DNA of 64,000 nt from Trema orientale (taxonomy: Eukaryota; Streptophyta; Magnoliopsida; Rosales; Cannabaceae), in the NCBI GenBank assembly GCA_002914845.1, contig JXTC01000348.1, positions 191,396 to 255,395 of the forward strand, in the 5' to 3' direction. Positions 38,136 through 47,425 of this stretch are shown piece after piece (the stretch's first letter is position 1; each line of letters starts with the position of its first letter). The notes under the pieces were generated by a model that had not been told where the DNA came from, made no database searches, and saw only the letters and a program-made list of their open reading frames with translations. Both the position numbers and the translations under genes were made by a program.

Positions 38136-40285
38136 GAGGTAATTATAGTGAATTTCTTCCGAGCTCTGCACTAATTCATCTCAACTGTCTCACTATACGG
38201 GAACACTGCAGCATTTTGACCGGGGCCTCAATTGTTTCAAGTGTTTTTCTTGTCACATGCCTTTGATATAACACCGATGGAAGTGATATGTAATTTTTTA
38301 GTTGCTGTGTGTAGGTGTTACATCCTGTGATAGGTTGTGCACACTCTTGCAGCTGAAATTGCTCCTACAAAGATGATTCGAAAGTGAAGTATATCATTTC
38401 AAGAAAATAAGATTGCTTCTTTCCCAGTTGGAATTTTCGTCAGCTGTCACAAAATACTACGCATCTTTTTTCTTTTCGTTATGAGAAATTTTAGAAGAAT
38501 TTGTGGTCTTTTGTCGATAAGCGGCTGTATGTTGTAGCACATTCACGAACTAGATTTGTTTCTCGTTCTGTAATGATCATTTGCCGCATCCTTTTTCTAA
38601 TATTTTCTTGGGGATGAGATAGGACTAGAAAGATAAAACAAAGAGTACTTAAGTGGATTGTGATTGTTAGGTATAGCATGAATACTTGTGAGTGGGTTGG
38701 TGCTGAAATACTTGCATTCCATAGAATCAATCATGACCATAACTGCGGAAAAATAAAAAAAAAAAATTTATTAGATATAAGTAGGAAAAAAAAAAAAGGA
38801 AAAAACCTTCTCCTTTGAATGTTGGAATGGGAATATCATATTTGGACCAGAATTCTCTCTTTTCGAAATCAGGACCAAACTACTTTTAATGGGTTAAAGA
38901 AAGCAAAAATTGCATTCAGTATGCTCCGAAAATTACTGGGGGCATTTTGGTGTTGTTCTACTGTAGAGGATGATGTAGACATTTTAGAAGTTTGGTTGCC
39001 ATTAGGGATTATAAAATTTCCCAAAGAAAACGTCAGGAAAAACGGATCACTTAAAAGTAAACTGAATGTAGGACGACAACTGAAGGGCCCAACCAGGTTC
39101 GAACCGGTGACCTCNTGGACCCTTGCTATACCTGGTTTGCGACTCATGGCATAAATTCGTATCAAATCTTGTAATACCAAGAAAGTGTGAATAAAGCTAT
39201 ACTTGCAAAAAATCCCTTCCCTTTTGGTAGAGCTGGCAGTTCATATGCAACAAGAAATATATAAAAAGTCATTTTGAATTGGTTCTACTTCAAACAGCAG
39301 CATGTAAAATATAAAACATTGATGTTCAGAATTGGTCAAAAGACAACCTTAATTAATTACATTCATCGAGTTTGAATTGGTGCCGAAGGCAGAGTTGTTG
39401 TTGTATGTGATCACACAGAGATATAACAAGAGGAATTAGTCGTAGTACGACATTTTGGCCAAAAATTATGTTTATACGGTGCAAAATTATGTTTATACGG
39501 TGTCCGGAGTTTAAATGAAATCTATACGACGTTGACTTCCTTTCAACTTTTCTTTTTTTAAAATTTTACTGCCCTTGATGTCAGTTGTTAGGGCCGATAT
39601 TTTTTTTTTATGGTGTATGCGCGTGTCAGACGCATTAATGCTTAGTATTTTTTTAGTCTTTTTATTCCTTTTTTTATTTTTTCTTTTCCAATAAACGTCC
39701 TTTGGAAAAAATTTAATTTTTTAAAGAAAAAATTAAGTTTTCCTTTAAATTTTTTTTTTTTTTGGATATTATGTTTAAGTTTTTGAATCTCTTACTGTGT
39801 GTTTTAACTATTTTTAGGATAGAATTATAACATTCTAAAATATAATTATTTTTTGAATTCAAAAAAAGAATTAACTTTTCAGGATAAAGTTTTATTTCTC
39901 TTTGACTATTTCTATACAGTTTTAGTATTAATTAACCTTTTAAATCTTCTTTAAAAAAAAAAAAAACATTTTTCTCTTTTATTTTTTATTTTGAATTCAC
40001 TCTGTTTATGATATAATAATGTTTTTCGAACAGAATAAAGAATTACATTTTTTAAGGATAAAGTTATTTAGTCTTTTACTTATTTTTACATAGTCTAAGT
40101 ATTTATATGAGATTCTTTGAAAAAAAAAAAAAATCTATGTCTAAGATATTAAGCTATCACATGGTTATATGTGTTATCCGGAAGAATTTGAAATGATCTT
40201 TAGTGTTCTTTATTATCATAAATAAATAAATAAATTCATACATATTTGCCAAAGGTTTCTTATTCGGTAAATAAAAAAAAATTCC
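38136..40285. other. ELP1 3' flank and intergenic, AT-rich
   Basis: The first few hundred bases are the likely ELP1 3' UTR. No other gene is seen. The open frames near 38,819-39,180 on both strands are not supported by any family and cross an ambiguous base (N at 39,115). 39,460-39,500 has a short direct repeat ('aaaattatgtttatacggtg'). From 39,590 on the DNA is dominated by poly-T and poly-A tracts. Confidence 0.5.
39085..39120. other. tRNA-like T-arm / palindromic hairpin, not a complete tRNA
   Basis: On the minus strand a stem GGGTCCA/TGGGCCC encloses AGGTCACCGGTTCGAACCTGG. That is a standard T-arm with the pol III B-box core GGTTCGAACC preceded by a variable-loop-like AGGTC. I could not build a D-arm, an anticodon arm or an acceptor 5' strand upstream, so this looks like a tRNA 3' remnant or part of a tRNA-derived SINE. 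GGTTCGAACC is palindromic, so strand is uncertain. The ambiguous base at 39,115 lies inside it. Confidence 0.3.
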
Positions 40286-41450
40286 ATAAGTACCTTACCT
40301 GATTATCATAAGTATCCAATTAGATTATAAAAAAAAGTACCACAGGTATCTTATCTAGTTACTATAAGTATTATATCCAATTACCATACTTATTCTATCT
40401 GATGACCATAAGTATCATGCCTGTTAAATAAAAATTATTTTTGAATAAATGAGCTTTTTTAAAGGAGAAAATATTACCATAAGTGTCCTATATAATTAAA
40501 AAGAAAGGATTATCTTAGGTATCCTATCCGATTACCGTAAGTATCCTACCCGATTACCGTAAGTATCCTACCCGATTTAGAAAGAAAATTGGTTACCATA
40601 GGTATCATGTCTGGTTACTATAAGTATCATATCGGTTACTATAAGTATCATACCTAGAAAATAAAAATTGTACTTAGCAACTTTAAAAGAGAAAATATTA
40701 CCAAAGGTATCCCATATGGTTAAAAAAAAGGATTACCTTAAGTATCCTATCCAGTTACCATAAGTATCCTAACCGATTTAGAAAAAAAAAAGTTACCATA
40801 GGTATCTTGTCTAGTTGCCATAAGTATCATATCCGGTTACTATAAGTATCACACCTGGTAAATAAAAATTATTTTTGAATGAATAAGCTTTTTTAAAGGA
40901 GGAAATATTACCATAGGTATCCTATATAGTTAAAAAGAAATGATTATCTTATTAGGTATCTTATTCGATTACTATAAGTATCTTACTAGATTTTAAAAAA
41001 AAAATACCATAAGTATCATATTCGGTTACTATAAGTATCATACCTTGTAAATAATAAAAAAATGAATGAATAAGCTTTATCAAAGAAAGAAAATATTGTC
41101 ATAGGTATCTTACATGGTTAAAAAGAAAGGATTACCATAGGTATCCTATCAGGTTACGTTGGTATCCACAAATTAGAAATAGAATTGGGTGTTTCTTATT
41201 TCAAAAACAATAAAACAATATGAGAAAAGAAAATTAGAAAGTTACCATTGGAATCATATCATGTTATTTGTAGTAACTAGAAATTGAAAGAATAGTTTGA
41301 GAGTTCTTTATTGTATTTAAAAAAAAAATAATAATAAGTTGTCATAAGTATCTTACTATATTACTTATATATTCATAAAAATTAGATTGAGAGTTAGTAT
41401 TTACTTTCAAAAAATACAGGTATCATAACAGGTTACTTATAGTATCTGAT
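40286..41450. repeat. Minisatellite array, ~22-bp motif in ~210-225-bp higher-order blocks
   Basis: Variants of 'accataagtatcctatccg' recur dozens of times ('taccataggtatc', 'ttactataagtatcatacc'). Longer blocks containing 'aagcttttttaaaggag' and 'gaaaatattaccataggt' recur at about 40,450, 40,675, 40,886 and 41,070, i.e. every 185-225 bp. Copies are diverged, and the right end fades into AT-rich DNA. No coding capacity is evident. Confidence 0.85.
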
Positions 41451-42850
41451 AAATGAGTATGAGAATTTGGATCTTTTATTGCTAAAAAATAAACATGGTT
41501 AAGAATTGATTTTATTGAAAAAAATTATTCAAAATATTTGTGATTTTGCAGTTAAAGATTTCTAAATGCTAAAATAAAAAATAATTACACAAATAAAATA
41601 GAAAATTGAGTGCAAAAACGTCAAAATAAGAGAAATAAAGAATAGTTATAGGCGTTCATCATTTTCTTGTCCTTTAGCAGTATCATTTTTTATTTTCCTT
41701 TCTTTTTAAAACAAACATTATATATTTTTGTTGGCTGAAGCCTGCAAGTGCTGACATCAGCACTTATTAATGCCTTTCCCTTCTTTAGTAATAGAGCGCT
41801 TTTTATTTTTAGCTGACATCAGCATGTCCGTATCTTTTTAAACATTTATACTGAATATCGTATTTTTTTAATACATTTGTTGGTACCGTATTTTTTAAAA
41901 GTTCTTCACTTTTTCCCGTATTTGTGTAAAATCCCCATATAACAAAGTCATTTGCATTTGTATGAGATAATCACCGAGAAGTAGAGCATTGTTCTCTCTT
42001 AAAGCTTTCCTTTCTTCCCTCACTTATCATCCAAGCGAACTGACAAATCAATGCAACTCAAAAAGAAACGTTTACTCGAACCACTAGCCCTTGCTTCCCG
42101 GCACATTCAGTCCTTAACTTGGTCGAAAGTCAGTCAACCGTCATGAATATAGTCCATGTAACCATCAAAACGTTCTGGCACTTAGCATCACCATGCACAT
42201 CCAGGTTCAGCATCTGGTTGTGTAAACTATGAAGACATCCACATTACTGCGTTTGAATACCAAAACTTCCCTCTGAAATCACCAGCCCTGCAGTCCCAAA
42301 AACAAGAATGATTGGTGTACTAAGTAAACTAGTAAAAAGCTTCAACGCTCGCATGCCAACTGGGCCATGGTGAAACTCATAAGATAATAAGTAATACAGC
42401 CAATGCCAATTGCTCAGAAACAAAGTTCATACAGTAAAAAAAATATCAGGGAAAGGACCGTTAGGTCTATACACTTACGGTCAAAGCAATCAAATTCAGT
42501 GCCTTGAGGCTTTTTCTATCTTTCAACTATAGTTGCCCAATCTGCAATCACACACGCACTAAAAAAGAGGAAGAAGCAATACGTATTAGCATATCCATTT
42601 CAGCAAAATAAAGCCTTGTGCTGGATAACAAGGGAAAATATACAAGAAAACCACGAAGTTTAAAGTATTAAAGAGAATACCGGAGAGCCTCCATTCAATC
42701 TGATTCTTAAAGCAAGTGTGAAGCAACTAGCTTTGTTCTATTCTTGCGACTCAACATTTCTAATGCCATACACAAGTCCTCGTTATAATTAAAGGATCTC
42801 AAGTCATTTCCAGCAAAATGAAGACAGCATTTCATACTTGTCCATCAAGT
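41451..42850. other. Intergenic, then probable 3' UTR region of the PPR gene
   Basis: AT-rich and featureless to about 41,950, except for a short repeat of 'ctgacatcagca' (about 41,750-41,825). From about 42,000 composition becomes more complex without an open frame. This may be a transcribed 3' UTR (possibly with introns) of the minus-strand PPR gene. I cannot place splice sites with confidence. Confidence 0.4.
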
Positions 42851-45800
42851 TCACCAATAATCCTTGCATGAGCAGATACCATCCTCAAAATGATGGAAAC
42901 GTATGGAATCTCTTACAATGATTGAACGGTTTGTGATCCTTGTGATATACTTTGTTGCAGCGTGGCAATCCACACAAACACGGAGATTTTTAACTAAGTG
43001 GATGGTAGACCTGGGTTCTGTGTTAATAAGAGCAAATGTTATGGCTAACCTTTCACTATGATTGTAAAGAAACAAATTTTTATCCTCTTCCTCCACATTC
43101 TGTAATACACAACTTCTGTCAGGAACATAGCCCATTTTCTCCATCTTTTCAAGTAATTTGTTCCAAAGCAAACACATAGCCTCAAACTGTGGGTGGCTTT
43201 GATCCCCTGCTCGAAATGCATGGACCCTGTTTTTAATCTCAACCCATGTGCATCCTGGAGTTTTCTTCAAGCCTGAGTCTTTAATCATTAAATTTATCTT
43301 GTCAGCATCACGCCATCTACGAGATTGAGAATATATGTTTGATAAAACTATGTAATTGGTAAGGTTGTCAGGCTCAAGTTTAATCAGGTGATCCAGGGCG
43401 ACTTCCCCTAACTCCACATTGGAATGCATTCTACATGCTCCTAATAAAGCTCCCCAGACTCCAGCATCCGGCTCCACAGGCATTGTATTAATTAAACTTA
43501 CTGCTTCATCAAATAAGCCTGCACGACCTAAAAGATCTGTCATACAGGCATAGTGTTCCAAATTTGGCTCAAGTCCATGCTTTTCACGCATGGATTGAAA
43601 AATTTTCTTGCCTTCTTTTGCTAAACCAGCATGTCGGCAAGCAGATAAAACACTAGTAAAAGAGACATTATCAACTTGTACGTTACTTTCCTGCATGAGA
43701 GAGAACAGTGAAACTGCACAGTCTCCTTGGCCATGTACTGCATAACCCGAAACCATTGCATTCCACGAAACTGTATCTTTGTGTTCCATTTCACTAAAGC
43801 ATTTCTCCGAGAAATCAAGCCGCCCACATTTAGCATACATATCAATGAGACTATTTCCGACAAGTGTATTTGACAAAATTCCCATCTTGATAATGCAGCC
43901 ATGAAAAGACATGCCTTCTCTTAAGGCTGAAAGGTATGCCACTGCAGGCATAATGCTAGCAAATGTTATTGAGTTAGGCCTAAGGTTCTCCCCTATCATC
44001 TGATGAAAAGCAGAAATAGCTTCTTTGGCATGTCCACTCTGTGCATATCCTGCAATGATAACATTCCACGAAACTTCATCCTTCATCATTTGGGTTCTGA
44101 ATAAAAAATCAGCTGAGGATAGACTTCCACACTTGGCATACATCCCAATAAGAGAATTTTTTACCTGATTGTCAGATTCAAGGCCATTCTTTATCGCTTT
44201 CCCATGGATGCAAGCACCTCGATCTAAGTCATTTAATATGGTACATGCTGGAACCAAACCCACAATGGTTCCTGCATCCTGCTGTATTCCAGACAACTGT
44301 AATTTACAAAACATTTCAAGAGCATGGTATGGTTCTCCAATATGAGTATACGCATTTATCAAAGCATTCCAAGTTATAACATCTTTGGTTGGCATCCTAT
44401 TGAATAGTATCAACGCAGGAGTGAAGTATCCACATTTAGCATACATGGACACAAGGGCTGTTCCTGTTGAGATTTCGCTATCAATATTGGCCTTTAGAGC
44501 GTAGCAATGTATGCTTTTGCCTAATTTCAGTAATGATAGCTCTGCACATGCAGAAAGGACACTTGATAAGGTTATCCCATCTGGTTTCAAATTTTCATTC
44601 TGACTATCTCGAAACAAAGATAATGCTTCTTCAGAATACCCGGACTGAAGGAAAGCAGATATAAGTGCAGATAGAGCAATTAAATCTTTTCCTTGAAGCT
44701 TGCCAAACAGTTCTTTAGCCTTCTCTATTTGTTCGCACTTAGCATACATTGTCATTATAGGAGTGGCAACCAAAACGTCTGAATGGATTTCTTCCTGGAG
44801 AGCCAAATCATGGATCTCCTTTCCTTTCTCTAAATCTCTCAATTCAGCAGCTGCCAAAAGAGCACTTATGACTGATACCTTGTTCAGCTTAAGATTTTCC
44901 AATTTCATGCAATCAAACAACTCCAAAACCTCGGAGAAGGATCTGTTACGGGTGTACCCTGCCATTATCGTGCCCCATGAGATGTCATCATGGCCTCGCA
45001 TCATGTTGAAAACCCGGCGAGCAACATCAACATCTCCACATTTGGAGTACATATCAATCAACCCATTTGAAACTGCTGTTCCAAAATCCCTCCTAACAGC
45101 ATATCCGTGAATAGATCTACAAGAATGAAAATCCCCTAGTAAAGAAACAGCTGGAACCAAGTTCAACAGGCTCACTGAGTTAGGCTCCAACCCCCACAAT
45201 TGCATATTCCGAAAAAATTCCAAAGCCATACAAGGATCTGAGCTCTGTGAAAAACCAGCAATCATTGCATTACAAGCCACAACATCCTTTTGAGGCAATT
45301 TATCAAACACCTCACGTGCAATACTTAGTTCCCCTGTTTTACAATACAAGTCTATTAAACTGGCCCCAATAAAGACATCAGATTCTAACTTCCTACGAGC
45401 TATTTCGCGGTGGATTAGAGCACCCTCTTGCAAGTCTAAAGCACCAGTACAAGCCTTCACAACAAAGTTGAAAGTATATTTATCAGGTTCTAAACCTTCT
45501 TCTAACATACGACGATACATCTTCAGAGCGTCTTTATACCTTTTTGATCTAGTATAGACTCTGATCATAGAGTTCCACGAAACCACACTTGGGTTCTGTA
45601 TGGAATCAAACACCAAGCGAGATAAATCACTTCTGTGGAAAAAAGAGTATGCATTCATGAGATGGGTCAGGATAGAACTGTCTACTCTGAGGCCTGAAAC
45701 TATCAAATGGCCATGGATTTGAATCAGGGACTTGAAGTCCTTACATGAATTGAGGAGCCGAAGGTACTGAGAATGGTTTTTTGGAGTAACAATGGAGAAA

Positions 45801-45895
45801 AAATGAGGATTCTGAGACACTGTTTCTCCGAGTACTGCATGGTACAGTCTACGTAATCCATGGCTTACAACCATGGCTTTGCGTGGCCTCATCAA
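42851..45895 (-). CDS. DYW-class pentatricopeptide repeat (PLS-type) organellar RNA-editing factor
   Basis: A single intronless frame of 1014 residues, as usual for plant PPR genes. PLS-type PPR proteins bind organellar transcripts one base per repeat; the DYW domain is the cytidine deaminase that converts C to U. The Arg/Ser-rich start (MMRPRKAMVVSHGLRRLYH) suits an organelle transit peptide; mitochondrion or plastid cannot be told by eye. About two dozen PPR motifs follow, with the L/S signatures NALINAYTHIG, LIDMYAKCG and SWNAMVSGYA recurring, then E motifs (PDAGVWGALLGACRMH...). The DYW domain keeps its key residues: HSE at 946-948 (His zinc ligand and catalytic Glu), CxxCH at 974-978, HH at 1001-1002, CxC at 1008-1010 and terminal DYW. 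It is therefore probably catalytically competent. From memory it resembles Arabidopsis At2g39620. The target editing site is unknown. Its start lies 367 bp from the divergent small gene at 46,263. Confidence 0.96.
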   Translation of the reverse strand: MMRPRKAMVVSHGLRRLYHAVLGETVSQNPHFFSIVTPKNHSQYLRLLNSCKDFKSLIQIHGHLIVSGLRVDSSILTHLMNAYSFFHRSDLSRLVFDSIQNPSVVSWNSMIRVYTRSKRYKDALKMYRRMLEEGLEPDKYTFNFVVKACTGALDLQEGALIHREIARRKLESDVFIGASLIDLYCKTGELSIAREVFDKLPQKDVVACNAMIAGFSQSSDPCMALEFFRNMQLWGLEPNSVSLLNLVPAVSLLGDFHSCRSIHGYAVRRDFGTAVSNGLIDMYSKCGDVDVARRVFNMMRGHDDISWGTIMAGYTRNRSFSEVLELFDCMKLENLKLNKVSVISALLAAAELRDLEKGKEIHDLALQEEIHSDVLVATPIMTMYAKCEQIEKAKELFGKLQGKDLIALSALISAFLQSGYSEEALSLFRDSQNENLKPDGITLSSVLSACAELSLLKLGKSIHCYALKANIDSEISTGTALVSMYAKCGYFTPALILFNRMPTKDVITWNALINAYTHIGEPYHALEMFCKLQLSGIQQDAGTIVGLVPACTILNDLDRGACIHGKAIKNGLESDNQVKNSLIGMYAKCGSLSSADFLFRTQMMKDEVSWNVIIAGYAQSGHAKEAISAFHQMIGENLRPNSITFASIMPAVAYLSALREGMSFHGCIIKMGILSNTLVGNSLIDMYAKCGRLDFSEKCFSEMEHKDTVSWNAMVSGYAVHGQGDCAVSLFSLMQESNVQVDNVSFTSVLSACRHAGLAKEGKKIFQSMREKHGLEPNLEHYACMTDLLGRAGLFDEAVSLINTMPVEPDAGVWGALLGACRMHSNVELGEVALDHLIKLEPDNLTNYIVLSNIYSQSRRWRDADKINLMIKDSGLKKTPGCTWVEIKNRVHAFRAGDQSHPQFEAMCLLWNKLLEKMEKMGYVPDRSCVLQNVEEEDKNLFLYNHSERLAITFALINTEPRSTIHLVKNLRVCVDCHAATKYITRITNRSIIVRDSIRFHHFEDGICSCKDYW

Positions 45896-46262
45896 AAGTC
45901 CGAATACTCTTTGGCTCGCCAGTGTTTGAGAAGTATAACAAAGCCTTGGTAAGACTCTCCTAGATTCATTTTGGAGCCAAAATTTGAGGAGCTTTGCCTA
46001 TAAAGTGAGAGTTCGGTATTTATTTATTTGTGTTAAAAAAGTACTTTGCAAGTATTGATTAAACGACACATTCCGGGTATCCACGTGCCTTGTTCCAGAT
46101 AGAAGGGCTCCCGTTAACTTTAAACGACACGTCGTTTGTAAAGCCCAAAAAACCAGACCAGCCCTTCTTCTCGCTTCTTTCTAGAGTCTAGCCACCAAAA
46201 GAACAGGCGGCGCAGAAGAAGAGAGCGAGTGAGTGAGTGAGAGTGATTATTGATTAGTACTA
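45896..46262. promoter_or_regulatory. Shared bidirectional promoter region
   Basis: Only 367 bp separate the start of the minus-strand PPR gene from the plus-strand ATG at 46,263, so the two promoters must overlap or be shared. 'aacgac(a)cgtcg'-type sequence recurs at about 46,061-46,135. GAGTGAGTGAGTGAGAG at about 46,225-46,243 is leader-like. No clear TATA box on either strand, in keeping with housekeeping promoters. Confidence 0.5.
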
Positions 46263-46345
46263 ATGGAAGTAAGACATCTGCTTAAGCAAAAAAAGTTCTG
46301 GGTTGCCTCCTTCCTCATTTCCTGGGCCGCTGCTCTCCAGGTCTC

Positions 46346-46401
<56 letters not shown>

Positions 46402-46595
46402 ACTAACTGAATCGAAGGTCTGAGGACTTGAATCACTTTTCTTAAGTGTCGTCTTTGCCTTGGTGATATTGAATTTGATTTAAGAAACCTGGGTTTTGAT
46501 TTCAGGGGCACATGATGTGGCTGCAAAGACAGGACTCATTCAAGCAGAAGTTTGGGACTCCCAGCGAGAACAAGGAAGAAGCAGCTCCTAAATAA
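46263..46595 (+). CDS. Small two-exon gene for a 55-residue single-span membrane protein
   Basis: Exon 1, 46263-46340, encodes 26 residues (MEVRHLLKQKKFWVASFLI...). Exon 2, 46506-46595, encodes the remainder (starts GHMMWLQRQDSFKQKFG, ends EEAAPK). Donor CAG|GT and acceptor TTCAG|G join in phase 0, giving 55 residues. A short basic N-terminus precedes one hydrophobic segment (about 12-26, FWVASFLISWAAALQ), then a polar, charged tail. The shape suggests a small organellar or ER membrane protein. I believe similar short proteins are widespread in plants, but I do not recognise a characterised function. It is easily missed because each exon is below usual ORF cut-offs. Confidence 0.8.
46342..46401. 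repeat. (CT)n(AT)n compound microsatellite in the small-gene intron
   Basis: About 36 bp of CT-repeat run directly into about 22 bp of AT-repeat. The tract begins one base after the exon 1 / intron junction (donor GT at 46,341). Length changes here could touch splicing of the small gene. Confidence 0.93.
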
Positions 46596-47107
46596 GGCAC
46601 AGCCTTCAATATTAACAACTGGGCTTGTGCTATTTGAGGTTGAGGATGAGCTTAAAGCTTGCGAAATCTATGAAAATTTTACATGTAAAGAAAACCCCAT
46701 ATGAAAATATTTGTTTGTTTATTAATTTCGTGTTTTCCATTTATTACATTCTGAGTTTTGCTCTTGAGAGTTTCAACTGTAATAATTATATTTGTAGCCT
46801 TGATGTGTGAAATGCATCATATGTGTCTTCTGCACCCTTTTTAGTGGTAAAATGTTCTGATATGGAAGCTGAGTTTGATCTCACTGGGTCCAAAATCTCG
46901 TTTATTATTGTGTTTGTTTGGTAGATGTTTTTAAAGTTTCATTTTGAGGGTGAATAAAGTATTATCTTATATACATTACTTGTCACCGTTTACAACCCAG
47001 TATAGACAAATACAAATTTAGTAGCAATGAATAAGTTGATTTGTAAAGCTAGCTAGTTCAGAACAATGTTTATAACCATGATGATTCTTATTATGTGGTT
47101 GTACATT

Positions 47108-47312
<205 letters not shown>

Positions 47313-47344
47313 TAGACATATGAAATCCAGTTCTGGATAACTTT

Positions 47345-47425
47345 TTTCTGGGGTTAATCTGACCTTGTATCTTTCTGGGGTTAATCTGACCTTGTATCTT
47401 TCTGGGGTTAATCTGACCTTGTTTC
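47345..47425. repeat. 27-bp tandem repeat, three copies
   Basis: A 27-bp unit ('tttctggggttaatctgacc' plus 7 bases) begins at 47,345, 47,372 and 47,399, nearly perfect. The period is a multiple of three, so minus-strand frames show a repeated nonapeptide, but there is no supporting gene structure. Confidence 0.93.

Noticed and set aside
38819..39180. Overlapping 111- and 103-codon frames as genes
   Set aside because: Opposite-strand shadows that run over an N and a tRNA-like palindrome, with no recognisable domain.
40286..41450. CRISPR-like regularly spaced repeats
   Set aside because: This is plant nuclear DNA, and the repeats are diverged and tandem without unique spacers of constant length.
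44700..45110. 136-codon plus-strand frame within the PPR gene
   Set aside because: Antisense shadow of the PPR coding sequence.
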